NCBI RefSeq assembly: GCF_009649225.1
Contig: NZ_WJPP01000003.1
Location: 1 to 64,000 of the forward strand
Length of the DNA stretch: 64,000 bases
Reading direction: 5' to 3'
From: Spiribacter salilacus
GTDB taxonomy: Bacteria > Pseudomonadota > Gammaproteobacteria > Nitrococcales > Nitrococcaceae
The translations under genes were made by a program, and so were the position numbers. Each line of letters starts with the position of its first letter. Positions within the stretch are counted from its first letter, which is position 1. The notes below the pieces were generated by a model, which had not been told where the DNA came from, did no database searches, and was given only the letters and a program-made list of their open reading frames with translations. Of this stretch, positions 51,401 through 60,344 are shown piece by piece.

Positions 51401-53577
51401 AGTCTTTTAACCCAAGCGAGTCAGCTGCTGCCCTTGCGGGCATCACCGAGGTTCCCACGCTTTGTCCATACTGCGGCGTTGGTTGTGCGCTGAGCTATGG
51501 GGTAGACGCCGATGGCACCATTCACTATGCGCGTGGGCGTGACGGCGCCTCTAATGCCGAGCGGCTCTGTGTTAAAGGCCGGTATGGCTTTGATTACGCG
51601 GCTCACCCGCAACGCCTAACCAAGCCGTTGATCCGACGCGAATCTGCCTACCCTCGCGGGCCGCTCAGTCAGTTCAGTCAAATTGACAGCAGCGGGCCAC
51701 GCAAAGCCGGTGGGATTGTTGATTACACCGAAGTCATGCCGCATTTTCGCGAGGCCTCCTGGGAGGAGGCCCTCGAACGAATAGCCGAGGGCTTTACCCG
51801 CGTACGTACAAATGGGGGGCCCCATGCAATGGCCGGCTTTGGTTCGGCGAAGGGCTCTAACGAAGAGGCCTATTTATTTCAAAAATTTATGAGGACAGTC
51901 ATCGGAACGAATAACGTCGATCATTGCACGCGGCTTTGCCATGCCTCTTCGGTATATGCCCTGATTGAAGGCATTGGCTCGGGCGCCGTTACCAATGTCG
52001 TACGTGATATCGAAAATGCCGAAGTCGCAATTTTGGCTGGCTGCAACCCAACCGCCAACCACCCCGTCGCCGCGAGTTTTATGAAACAAGCCGCGGCAGC
52101 CGGCACCGATTTGCTCGCCGTGAACGTCCGCCGACCAGGCATTGCGGATTATTGCAGCCAGTATTGCCAAATCAAGCCAGGATCGGATGTGGCGTTTTAT
52201 AACGCGGTAATGCACGTCATCATTGCCGAGGATCTGCATGACAAGGCGTTTATCGAAACGCGAACAGAAGGCTTTGCCGAGCTCAAAGCGATGGTTGAGG
52301 AATACCCGCCAGCGGTCGGCGAGCGCTTAAGCGGTGTGCCGGCGGAAGAGATTATTGCCTTTGCGCGACAATTAGGACAGGCACGCAGTGCCATGATTTT
52401 TTGGGGCATGGGCATCAGTCAGCATGTTTTTGGGACAGACAACGCGCGCTGCCTGATTGCATTGGCGCTATTAACTGGCAATATCGGACGTCCTGGCACA
52501 GGCTTGCACCCGCTGCGAGGCCAAAATAATGTGCAAGGTGCCTCCGATGCCGGGCTAATTCCGATGTATTACCCGGGTTATCAATCGGTTGCCGACGCTG
52601 AGGTACGCAAGCGGTTTGAGTCTTTATGGGGTGTGGATTTGCCGGATACGCCCGGTCTGACGACTGCCGAAATCACCCATGCTGCACTTGAGGGTGATAT
52701 CCGCGGGCTTTACTGCATGGGCGAGAATCCGTTCTTATCAGACCCCGATATTAATCGGGTGCGCGAAGCGCTCGCCAGTCTGGATTTTTTGGTGGTTCAG
52801 GATCTGTTTATTACGGAAACCGCTGAGTTTGCAGACGTCATCTTGCCAGCCTCTGCATTTATGGAGAAATGCGGCACATTTACCAACACCGATCGCCGCG
52901 TTCAAAAAAGTCAGCCGGTTCGCCAACCCCCCGGCGAGGCGCGGCAGGACTGGCATATTCTGCGCGATCTGGCACAGCGGATGGGGCATGATTGGAACTA
53001 TCCTGATGAATCGGCGGTTTTTGATGAGTTTGTTAAAGCCGCTCCGCTGTACGCTAACCTAAGTCATACGAATATCGGTGAAACAGGGCGTTGGTATCCC
53101 TGCCCTCACCCCGATTCTCAAGGTGAACGATTATTATTTGCGGACACCTTCCCCATTGGGCGCGGCCGCTTCGTGCCTGCCCAGCTTGGCACCGCGCCAG
53201 ATCTGCCTGACAACGACTATCCTTTCATCCTCAACACGGGGCGACAGCTTGAGCATTGGCATACGGGTGTCATGACACGTCGCTCCAGAGCGCTCGATGC
53301 CATCGCACCGAAAGCACGCGTTGAGTTGCACCCAGATGACGCGCGCAAACTTGGCGTGGCCAATGAAGAGTGGGTTGAGTTGGCGTCTCGACGGGGTTCG
53401 GTGCAAGTACAGGCCCTGCTTACGCGTGATGTCGCGCCGGGCACGTTGTTCCTCCCCATGCATTTTCGTGAGGCAGCGGCTAATTTGCTGACGAGTCCCG
53501 CGCTAGATCCTTTCGGGAAAATCCCAGAATTTAAGATTTGCGCGGTTGCAGTCAACGCATTGAGTGAGGTCAGCTAA
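51397..53577 (+). CDS. Formate dehydrogenase catalytic subunit (Mo/W-bisMGD)
   Basis: Protein of 726 residues that oxidises formate to CO2. The N-terminal 4Fe-4S site is TLCPYCGVGCALSY plus ERLCVKG (C23, C26, C30, C58). C181 in NNVDHCTRLCHASSV aligns with the selenocysteine of E. coli FdhF, so this is a cysteine enzyme. RGQNNVQGASDAG and the C-terminal GTLFLPMHFREAAANLLTS are molybdopterin-dinucleotide contacts. It lacks the ferredoxin-like extension, which is encoded by the preceding gene. No fdhD or fdsC chaperone gene is adjacent. Confidence 0.93.
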   Translation: MKSFNPSESAAALAGITEVPTLCPYCGVGCALSYGVDADGTIHYARGRDGASNAERLCVKGRYGFDYAAHPQRLTKPLIRRESAYPRGPLSQFSQIDSSGPRKAGGIVDYTEVMPHFREASWEEALERIAEGFTRVRTNGGPHAMAGFGSAKGSNEEAYLFQKFMRTVIGTNNVDHCTRLCHASSVYALIEGIGSGAVTNVVRDIENAEVAILAGCNPTANHPVAASFMKQAAAAGTDLLAVNVRRPGIADYCSQYCQIKPGSDVAFYNAVMHVIIAEDLHDKAFIETRTEGFAELKAMVEEYPPAVGERLSGVPAEEIIAFARQLGQARSAMIFWGMGISQHVFGTDNARCLIALALLTGNIGRPGTGLHPLRGQNNVQGASDAGLIPMYYPGYQSVADAEVRKRFESLWGVDLPDTPGLTTAEITHAALEGDIRGLYCMGENPFLSDPDINRVREALASLDFLVVQDLFITETAEFADVILPASAFMEKCGTFTNTDRRVQKSQPVRQPPGEARQDWHILRDLAQRMGHDWNYPDESAVFDEFVKAAPLYANLSHTNIGETGRWYPCPHPDSQGERLLFADTFPIGRGRFVPAQLGTAPDLPDNDYPFILNTGRQLEHWHTGVMTRRSRALDAIAPKARVELHPDDARKLGVANEEWVELASRRGSVQVQALLTRDVAPGTLFLPMHFREAAANLLTSPALDPFGKIPEFKICAVAVNALSEVS

Positions 53578-53586
53578 CGATCTCGT

Positions 53587-54450
53587 TTAAAGATGCCGAA
53601 CGGCGTCCATTAAAGCCTGCACAGCGGGGCGAGGTGTTTGGTTGCGCAAATGAATCAGGCCGATGCTGCGGGTCACGGCAGGTGCCTCAAGTGGACGGAA
53701 AACAAGCGCCTCATCTTGGCCAAATAATGCTAACTGAGGCAATAGGGTGACACCCAAACCGGCTCTCACCAGCGCTAGCAATGACACAATATTAGGCACA
53801 TGAAACCTTGCGCTTTGCAGGATATCGACGGCCGCCGGATCTAGTAGCTGCCGAAAAGTCCCGTTGGTAATAAGGGTGTACGGTCGTAATGATTCCCAGC
53901 GACAAGCCCCTGGTTGCTGTGCCAATGGGTGACTGATGTGGCAGACCATACCCATTTGATCCTCAGTTAACGGCTGAAAGCTCAACTCATCACTCAGCTC
54001 CGCATCGGTGCCAATACCAAAATCGACTTGCCTGTCCAACACACGCCTTTGCACATAAATCGCGGTGCCATCCTCTACCGCAACCGAGATTTCAGGGTGG
54101 CTGTCCGCAAAGCGCAGCAGCATACCCGGCAGATAGCGCCCCGCAAACGAGGGGATCGATGCCAGAGCGACCTGGCCTGTTTTGCGCTCCGCACTGTCAA
54201 AAAGCGCCTGCAACGTGCGGTCATGATGATCCACCAGCGACCGAATCGCCGGATAATGCTCCCGCCCAAATGGCGTGAGCTCCGCTTTTCGGCCGCGCTC
54301 AAAAAGTGCCTGTCCTAATAATGCCTCCAACTCATGAACCGCCTGCGAAATTGCGGGTTGGCTGCGCGCAGCCAGGCTGGCCGCGGCTCTGTAGCTGTGA
54401 TGGTCAGCAACCAAAAGGAAGTAGCGAAGCTGATGGATCTTAATAGACAT
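53587..54450 (-). CDS. LysR family transcriptional regulator
   Basis: LTTR of 287 residues: HTH in YFLLVADHHSYRAAASLAAR followed by SQPAISQAVHELEALLGQAL, and an effector domain with GQVALASIPSFAGRYLPGML and LVRAGLGVTLLPQLALFG, resembling CynR/OxyR-type subfamilies. The ATG at 54450 was chosen because HTH homology begins there. It is divergent from the aldehyde dehydrogenase, with a T-N11-A box in the gap, and convergent with the formate dehydrogenase operon. Three GGACAGGCA copies fall within or at the start of the gene. Confidence 0.88.
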   Translation of the reverse strand: MSIKIHQLRYFLLVADHHSYRAAASLAARSQPAISQAVHELEALLGQALFERGRKAELTPFGREHYPAIRSLVDHHDRTLQALFDSAERKTGQVALASIPSFAGRYLPGMLLRFADSHPEISVAVEDGTAIYVQRRVLDRQVDFGIGTDAELSDELSFQPLTEDQMGMVCHISHPLAQQPGACRWESLRPYTLITNGTFRQLLDPAAVDILQSARFHVPNIVSLLALVRAGLGVTLLPQLALFGQDEALVFRPLEAPAVTRSIGLIHLRNQTPRPAVQALMDAVRHL

Positions 54451-54468
54451 GCCTGTCCTTTTTATAAT

Positions 54469-54485
54469 GATAAGCACTACTTATC
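54469..54485. promoter_or_regulatory. LysR-type box between divergent genes
   Basis: GATAAG-CACTA-CTTATC is a perfect inverted repeat containing the T-N11-A pattern (TAAGCACTACTTA). It lies 18 bases upstream of the LysR gene and 76 before the aldehyde dehydrogenase, a usual position for an LTTR recognition site. Confidence 0.6.
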
Positions 54486-54561
54486 GAATTATTCTTAAAA
54501 TCAGCTTTACTTTACGCCGTTTGCTACACAGCATGAAGCTATTCAGCGAAGGAGTTTTTTC

Positions 54562-56025
54562 ATGACCGAACAGCACTACAGCAATTACATCGCCGGTGAA
54601 TGGCAACCCGGCAGCCAGACCATCGATAATCGCAATCCCTCTGATCTTGATGATTCACTGGGGCTTTTTGCGCAGGCCAGCGCCGCACAAACAGAAACTG
54701 CCATTGCCGCTGCGGCTGCGGCTCAGCCGAAGTGGGCTGAAACTGGCCTTGAAGGGCGCTATCACGTGCTCATGAACATCGGCAACGAGTTGATTGCACG
54801 CGCTGAGGAGCTCGGCCGCGAACTCTCTCGGGAAGAAGGCAAGCCGCTGGCTGAGGGCAAAGGTGAAGTCTATCGGGCCGGGCAGTTTTTTCACTATTAC
54901 GCCGCTGAAGTACATCGGCAGATGGGTGATGTCGTCGATTCGGTGCGCCCAGGCATTGAGGTACTCGCGCAACGCGAGCCGGTTGGCGTGGTAGGGGTAA
55001 TTTCGCCTTGGAACTTTCCATTGGCGACGGCGGTATGGAAGATTGCGCCTGCATTAGCATTTGGCAACGCCGTCATTTGGAAGCCCGCTAATCTGGTTCC
55101 TGCTAGCGCCTGTCATTTCGCGGAGATTATGTCGCGGCAAGAAATACCTGCGGGCACCTTTAATCTGGTCATGGGTGCCGGGAGTCAGGTCGGCGATGCG
55201 TTAGTCGGCTCGCAACAGGTCAATGCCATCAGCTTTACCGGCTCCGTTGAGACGGGTCGTCAAGTTGGCCTCCGAGCAATGGAAAACCTGACCCGCGTAC
55301 AAATGGAAATGGGCTCAAAAAATCCGCTCGTTGTGCTTGATGACGCCGACCTCGATATTGCCGTGCAAGCCGCATTTGCCGGCGGATATTCAGGTACCGG
55401 ACAAAAATGCACCGCCTCATCACGTTTAATCGTGACAGCGGGCATGCATGACCGCTTTGTTGAAGCACTCAGTGAGCGCCTAGCTAAAGCCAAAGTAGGC
55501 CATGCACTAGCCGAGGGCACAGAAATAGGCCCTGTCGTTGATCAAACGCAGTTTGATCGGGATCTGCAATGGATCGAGACCGCAAAAAAAGAAGGTGCCG
55601 AACTGGTTTTTGGGGGACAGGCACTCGAACTCGAACATCGCGGCCACTATCTACAGCCCACTTTATTTACCCAAACGCGTAATGAGATGACGATCAATCA
55701 AGAAGAAATGTTCGGCCCAATTGCCTGCGTGATTCGTGTAAAAGATGCGGACGAGGCACTGGCCACAGCCAATGCCACACGCTTTGGGCTGACAGCCGGA
55801 GTCATCACCCAATCGCTGGCAGCGGCTAATACCTTTCGTCGGAACGCGCGCTTTGGGTGTGTAATGGTTAACTTGCCAACCGCCGGCACCGATTATCACG
55901 TGCCATTTGGCGGCCGTGGCGAATCGAGTTACGGCCCGCGTGAGCAAGGACAATATGCCCGCGAATTTTATACTCAGGTTAAAACCAGCTATGTGCAGGC
56001 TGGTAAAGGATGGGGCCGTGGCTAG
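54562..56025 (+). CDS. NAD(P)-dependent aldehyde dehydrogenase, KGSADH-like
   Basis: ALDH superfamily enzyme of 487 residues with catalytic C283 (GTGQKCTASSRL), E249 (QMEMGSKNP) and N151 (SPWNFPL). The C-terminal LPTAGTDYHVPFGGRGESSYG context is that of the alpha-ketoglutaric semialdehyde dehydrogenase branch, but the substrate is open: in this neighbourhood an aldehyde from betaine-type or amino-acid catabolism is plausible. It has a strong Shine-Dalgarno (AAGGAG). It heads an operon continuing with the dipeptidase-like gene, which it overlaps by 8 bases. GGACAGGCA occurs at 55615. Confidence 0.88.
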   Translation: MTEQHYSNYIAGEWQPGSQTIDNRNPSDLDDSLGLFAQASAAQTETAIAAAAAAQPKWAETGLEGRYHVLMNIGNELIARAEELGRELSREEGKPLAEGKGEVYRAGQFFHYYAAEVHRQMGDVVDSVRPGIEVLAQREPVGVVGVISPWNFPLATAVWKIAPALAFGNAVIWKPANLVPASACHFAEIMSRQEIPAGTFNLVMGAGSQVGDALVGSQQVNAISFTGSVETGRQVGLRAMENLTRVQMEMGSKNPLVVLDDADLDIAVQAAFAGGYSGTGQKCTASSRLIVTAGMHDRFVEALSERLAKAKVGHALAEGTEIGPVVDQTQFDRDLQWIETAKKEGAELVFGGQALELEHRGHYLQPTLFTQTRNEMTINQEEMFGPIACVIRVKDADEALATANATRFGLTAGVITQSLAAANTFRRNARFGCVMVNLPTAGTDYHVPFGGRGESSYGPREQGQYAREFYTQVKTSYVQAGKGWGRG

Positions 56026-57016
56026 CGGATTCAGAATTGACGGCTTGCAGTACTGCAATTGGAGCCGCCGGATCTTCGAGCAAATGCGCGAAGCAGAGCT
56101 CGATGCAGTCCATGTGACCGCCACATACTGGGAAAATACCCGCGAGCTTCTTGCCAACATCGGCACCTGGCACCGCTATTTCGTAGAACATGCCGACTTG
56201 ATCGTACCCGTTCGAAGCGCGGCGGATATTGACTATGCTCGAGCAACAAAAAGGACAGGCATCGTTTTAGGGCTTCAAAATTGTTCGCCCATCGAGGATT
56301 CGGTCGACCTAGTTTCTGTGCTCAAGGAGCTCAATGTTCATATCATGCAGCTGTCGTACAACAACCAGTCGTTGCTGTGTACAGGCTATGCGGAGCAACA
56401 AGACTCAGGGCTTACCAAGTTTGGACGCGAAGTAATTCGAGAAATGAATCGCGTTGGCATGGTGGTTGATACCTCGCATACCGCCGAGCGCTCAACGCTC
56501 GAGGCGATTGAGTTTTCAAGCCGCCCGACAGTGGTCTCACATGCAAACCCACAAACCGCCCGACAAACGGCGCGCAACAAATCAGATCGGGTAATGCGGG
56601 CGCTTGCGGAATCAGGCGGACTGATGGGCTTTAGTTGCTACCCCTTTCATTTACCCAATGGCTCAGAGACCACGTTAGAGCAGTTCACCGAAATGGTGGC
56701 AGAGGCGGTCGAAATTATGGGTGTCCAACATCTAGCCATTGGCACTGACCTTTGCCAAGATCAACCGGTTGAGGTTCTGACGTGGATGCGCAATGGAAAT
56801 TGGGCGCGAGTGATGGATTACGGCGAAGGTTCTGAGGAAAAACCAGATTGGCCGGCATCGCTGAGTTGGTTGCGCGGAGTGTCGGACTTCCCAAAAATAG
56901 AGCAGGGCCTACGGGATCGCGGATTTACCCCCTCGGAAGTCGATGCCTTAATGGGCGGTAATTGGCGATCATTCCTTGAGCACGCCCTAGCCCCAGAAAA
57001 GAGGAGCGAGGTATGA
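56018..57016 (+). CDS. Renal-dipeptidase-like protein of glycine-betaine clusters, incomplete metal site
   Basis: Amidohydrolase-fold protein of 332 residues related to the M19 dipeptidase family and, from memory, close to P. aeruginosa PA5396 in the gbc/dgc region. The later ligands and substrate residues are present: DTSHTAE, VVSHANP, TARNKSD and AIGTDLCQD. The early M19 ligands are not: the N-terminal H-x-D is replaced in IDGLQYCNWSRRIF, and the bridging Glu position reads GLQNCSPIED. Classic dinuclear-zinc dipeptidase activity is therefore doubtful. GTG 56018 has AAGGA eight bases before it. The stop overlaps the next gene (ATGA). GGACAGGCA occurs at 56253. Confidence 0.82.
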   Translation: MASGFRIDGLQYCNWSRRIFEQMREAELDAVHVTATYWENTRELLANIGTWHRYFVEHADLIVPVRSAADIDYARATKRTGIVLGLQNCSPIEDSVDLVSVLKELNVHIMQLSYNNQSLLCTGYAEQQDSGLTKFGREVIREMNRVGMVVDTSHTAERSTLEAIEFSSRPTVVSHANPQTARQTARNKSDRVMRALAESGGLMGFSCYPFHLPNGSETTLEQFTEMVAEAVEIMGVQHLAIGTDLCQDQPVEVLTWMRNGNWARVMDYGEGSEEKPDWPASLSWLRGVSDFPKIEQGLRDRGFTPSEVDALMGGNWRSFLEHALAPEKRSEV

Positions 57017-58758
57017 CCGCCGTTAAGCGAATTGTTAGCACGCAAGCCGATAATCCACGCCCAGAAACCGGCCGCGTATCGCGAAGACCTGCCAGCGAAG
57101 TCATGCAACTAGAGCGCCTTGGCAGCCTGCACGCCTGCCGACTTAGCTTTATTCGCACCCTCATGCGTAAGGTTATGGCCGAACGCTGGGCTATTCAATG
57201 CCGAGTTTTTGATTTGGATGAAAAAGGCTATGGCACTTGCATCTACCGCATCGCAACGCCTACCCAACTCTATAGCCTCGTTATATTCTCCCAATACCTT
57301 GACCCCTCTCTACGATCAGACCGCGTGATTGCCAATGCTTGGGACTGCGCCTTTGCCCTTTGTATGGGCGATGTGGATGATGACTATTTAGACGTACTGC
57401 GCGAAAACGTGCCAAGACAAGAAGCAGGCCGCTGTGATCCGCGTGTTCTTGTTCTCTCACGTGCCAATCGATCACTCCGAAATTTTGACATGGTGGTTAA
57501 TGCACTGGCCGCAGGACAAAAACCTGACCCCGACAAACTGGCCAAAGTAGGCTATCTCTATCGAACCACCGCGGTGTATGGCAATGGCAAGTTTGGCATA
57601 GCCGATTATCCGCGAATTCGCGACTCAGAAGATTTTGGCCTCCCCTTCTCAGCGCAAATGTTCGCCGTTTTTCTACTGCGCGATTTCAGCATTCGGCAAG
57701 TGGAACATATCGCACGCTGCCAAGCGCCCGACACCGCTACAACACTGTGCAGCCCACTGCGGCGCTATCTTGGTATCGGCAATAGCACCGGCTTAGGCAT
57801 GGCACCGTTTCTAATTAACCACCCCGCATTAATTAATCAATGGCTACTCATGCGAGAGGCTGCCATCGCGCGTTGCTTAAGCCAAACCGCAACCGCTGAG
57901 CACGTTGAACAGCTTTGTGCTTTGTTGGCACAAGCTCAGCAGCATACGGCCGAAACAACAACCGACGATGAACGACAAACTCAACTGAATCATCAGCTTG
58001 AGCAAGAGCTTAAGCTTGCCGAGGAATGGCTGAAAGAAACTGGCATACCTGATCAAATCATGTCGGATCGACTCTGGCAGTCACTGTGCGAAAAGGCTCA
58101 ACGCGAATGGTCACTCGAAGCGCAAGAGCTCATCCACTCACTTCTGATGGAAGTGTATCCCGAGCAAACCGATGAGCTTGAGCAGACAATGGCAGCAACT
58201 GATGAGTTTGATTTGGTACCGGAAATGTCTACCGATGAGCTGATTGAGCGACTGCGGCGCGACTACGACTGGGCTCTTGCATACGACTTTACCCAACCAG
58301 ATGAAACGCATTTGTTTTGGTATCGCTCGGCAGAAAAGGAAGAGCCCCGCCTTGGCGAGCGCCATGTCGACCCCGGTGAAGATCGAGAAATGCCGCTCGA
58401 TATCGCACGCCAAGCCAGCGGCTTATACAGCGCACTCCTGAACTGGGAGACAGCGCAAGGCAAATGCACCCCTGTGGTTGAATTTCTGTTAGCCAACCCT
58501 CAGTACAAGGGCATCACTCGCCGCACACAGGGCATATCTGAGCTGGCGTATGGCGAAATACGCGCCAACCTGCTCGCTAAAGGTACGCTGCCGATCCACT
58601 TACTCCGCTGCAAGCTTGCGTTTTTCGGCGCAACCAAATTTGACCCTCGCTCTGATCGCTGGGTTCGAATTACGTTATTTCAAGGCGCGCCCTGTATCGA
58701 AGATATTGGCTCGGCATTTGCGGATGACTGGTGGATGCCACTGAAGCCGGCACTTTAA
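57013..58758 (+). CDS. Unrecognised 581-residue protein
   Basis: I do not recognise this family. It has no signal peptide or membrane segment, so it is probably cytoplasmic. The N-terminal half is mixed and basic (LSFIRTLMRKVMAERWAIQC, VIANAWDCAFALCMGDVDDD, FSAQMFAVFLLRDFSIRQVE). Residues about 290-400 are strongly helical and acidic, possibly a coiled coil (QLNHQLEQELKLAEEWLKET, QTDELEQTMAATDEFDLVPE). The C-terminal third is again mixed (WFRYRSAEKEE-like FWYRSAEKEEPRLG, TPVVEFLLANPQYKGI, WVRITLFQGAPCIEDI). It is translationally coupled to the dipeptidase-like gene and followed 14 bases later by DUF3726, so the three probably act together. Confidence 0.85.
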   Translation: MTAVKRIVSTQADNPRPETGRVSRRPASEVMQLERLGSLHACRLSFIRTLMRKVMAERWAIQCRVFDLDEKGYGTCIYRIATPTQLYSLVIFSQYLDPSLRSDRVIANAWDCAFALCMGDVDDDYLDVLRENVPRQEAGRCDPRVLVLSRANRSLRNFDMVVNALAAGQKPDPDKLAKVGYLYRTTAVYGNGKFGIADYPRIRDSEDFGLPFSAQMFAVFLLRDFSIRQVEHIARCQAPDTATTLCSPLRRYLGIGNSTGLGMAPFLINHPALINQWLLMREAAIARCLSQTATAEHVEQLCALLAQAQQHTAETTTDDERQTQLNHQLEQELKLAEEWLKETGIPDQIMSDRLWQSLCEKAQREWSLEAQELIHSLLMEVYPEQTDELEQTMAATDEFDLVPEMSTDELIERLRRDYDWALAYDFTQPDETHLFWYRSAEKEEPRLGERHVDPGEDREMPLDIARQASGLYSALLNWETAQGKCTPVVEFLLANPQYKGITRRTQGISELAYGEIRANLLAKGTLPIHLLRCKLAFFGATKFDPRSDRWVRITLFQGAPCIEDIGSAFADDWWMPLKPAL

Positions 58759-58772
58759 AGGAGTAGCCGCCA

Positions 58773-59540
58773 ATGCATGTTTCTCTGAATGAACTCACCT
58801 CCTTGAGCCGTCGTGCACTAGAGGGCGTTGGATTCCCCCCCGGCGAATTCGAAGATGCCGCCGACATGATTGTATGGCTGGAACAGTTTGGCCTTGGCGG
58901 CACTAAGCTCCTAGCAAAAACGCTACCGCGATTAACCACCGAGCAATGGCCAGCCGTGCAAAAACTCTATGATGATGGCGGCGGCTGTGTCGTCCTGCAG
59001 ATCGAAAATGGCTCGCTATTACAAGGCGGGAGCCTAGCGGCTGACATGGCCTGCACGCGCGCATTAGCAGATGGCCTTGGGGTTGTGCGCCTGTCGGGCT
59101 GCCGGGATCGAGGCTTTATTTTAGGCTACCTCGCACGCTGTGCACGGCGCGGCTACCATATGACTGCCATGTGGTGCGTTGGCGAACCACGCCGTGCCAT
59201 TCAAAATGTAGCAACAGCGACAGGGCACCCCACGTTACCGACCATTCGCCGCTATCGGGCCGACGGTGGCGGCGAGCAAATGGCTGACACACACACGCTC
59301 ACGCTAATTGCCACGCGCGATTTTGCGCTGATGCCCGCACGTGATCCTGCCGCGAACGCATTTGAATTACTGGAAGAAATTACACCGAATGAGCTGGCTG
59401 CGCGTAGTCGGCTGGCCTGGGATCAGGGTGTCGATGTAGATGCAGATTTGTGGAGCAAACTTCAAGCACTGGCTGCGGTAAAATTGGTTGAAGCTACACC
59501 AGAGTCACGCGCACGTGGTGCCGGTGAAACTCGACAGTAA
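58773..59540 (+). CDS. DUF3726 domain protein
   Basis: Protein of 255 residues matching DUF3726. VSLNELTSLSRRALEGVGFP and FEDAADMIVWLEQFGLGG at the N-terminus resemble the opening of the malate/L-lactate dehydrogenase (Ldh_2) fold, followed by Cys/Gly-rich stretches (GGCVVLQIENGSLLQGGSLA, VRLSGCRDRGFILGYLARCA). The function is unknown. AAGGAG lies ten bases before the ATG. DUF3726 genes recur beside the PA5396-like dipeptidase in glycine-betaine regions, which is also the case here. Confidence 0.78.
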   Translation: MHVSLNELTSLSRRALEGVGFPPGEFEDAADMIVWLEQFGLGGTKLLAKTLPRLTTEQWPAVQKLYDDGGGCVVLQIENGSLLQGGSLAADMACTRALADGLGVVRLSGCRDRGFILGYLARCARRGYHMTAMWCVGEPRRAIQNVATATGHPTLPTIRRYRADGGGEQMADTHTLTLIATRDFALMPARDPAANAFELLEEITPNELAARSRLAWDQGVDVDADLWSKLQALAAVKLVEATPESRARGAGETRQ

Positions 59541-59591
59541 ACACCGTGCGCGACAAATGCGCAGCAAATACGCGGCAGTAAGGATGAAAAA

Positions 59592-60344
59592 ATGAGCCAA
59601 ACAAATCAGCCAGTCGCCCTTGTAACGGGAGCGAGCCAGGGGATCGGCAAAGCCGTTGCAGAAAACTTGCTGGATGGCGGATTTCACGTGGTTTTGATGG
59701 CGCGTCGACAAGCACCCCTACAGGCGATTGCCGAGCAATGGCCGGGGCAGGCCACCGCGCACGCCGGCGATGTGAGTGACCCCGAGTCTGTCGATCAGAT
59801 TTATCAAAACATAACAGACACCCACGGCAGGCTCGATGTGTTGTTTAATAACGCGGGCGCCTTTATGGCATCAACTGAAATTGGCGATGTCTCTTGGGAA
59901 GACTGGCGACGTGTGCTGAATGTTAACCTTGATGGTGCTTTTTTGATGGCGCGCGGTGCATTTCAGCTCATGCGAGATCAGAAACCTAACGGTGGGCGCA
60001 TTATTAATAATGGCTCCATTTCAGCCCATGCTCCTCGGGTTGGCTCAGTGGCTTACACCACTTCGAAACACGCGATTACAGGCTTAACGAAATCACTCTC
60101 ACTCGATGGTCGCGCGCATAATATTGCCTGCGGACAGATTGATATCGGCAATGCCGACACGCCATTGGCCGCCGGCATTAAAAACGGCATTGCACAGCCT
60201 GATGGCAGTGTACTTAAAGAGCCGATCATGGATGTTGTGCATGTGGCCGACGCCGTACGCTATATGGCCACCTTGCCGCTTGAGGCTAATGTTCAGTTTA
60301 TGACTGTGATGGCAACAAAAATGCCTTACCTTGGGCGCGGCTAA
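59592..60344 (+). CDS. Short-chain dehydrogenase/reductase
   Basis: Classical SDR of 250 residues: cofactor motif VTGASQGIGKAV, NNAGAF, and catalytic Ser in NNGSISAHAP with Tyr and Lys in YTTSKHAITG. The Arg after the TGxxxGxG turn (MARRQ) suggests NADP preference. The substrate is unknown. It lies 51 bases after DUF3726 on the same strand and probably belongs to the same transcription unit. Its stop overlaps the convergent MDR gene by 4 bases. Confidence 0.88.
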   Translation: MSQTNQPVALVTGASQGIGKAVAENLLDGGFHVVLMARRQAPLQAIAEQWPGQATAHAGDVSDPESVDQIYQNITDTHGRLDVLFNNAGAFMASTEIGDVSWEDWRRVLNVNLDGAFLMARGAFQLMRDQKPNGGRIINNGSISAHAPRVGSVAYTTSKHAITGLTKSLSLDGRAHNIACGQIDIGNADTPLAAGIKNGIAQPDGSVLKEPIMDVVHVADAVRYMATLPLEANVQFMTVMATKMPYLGRG

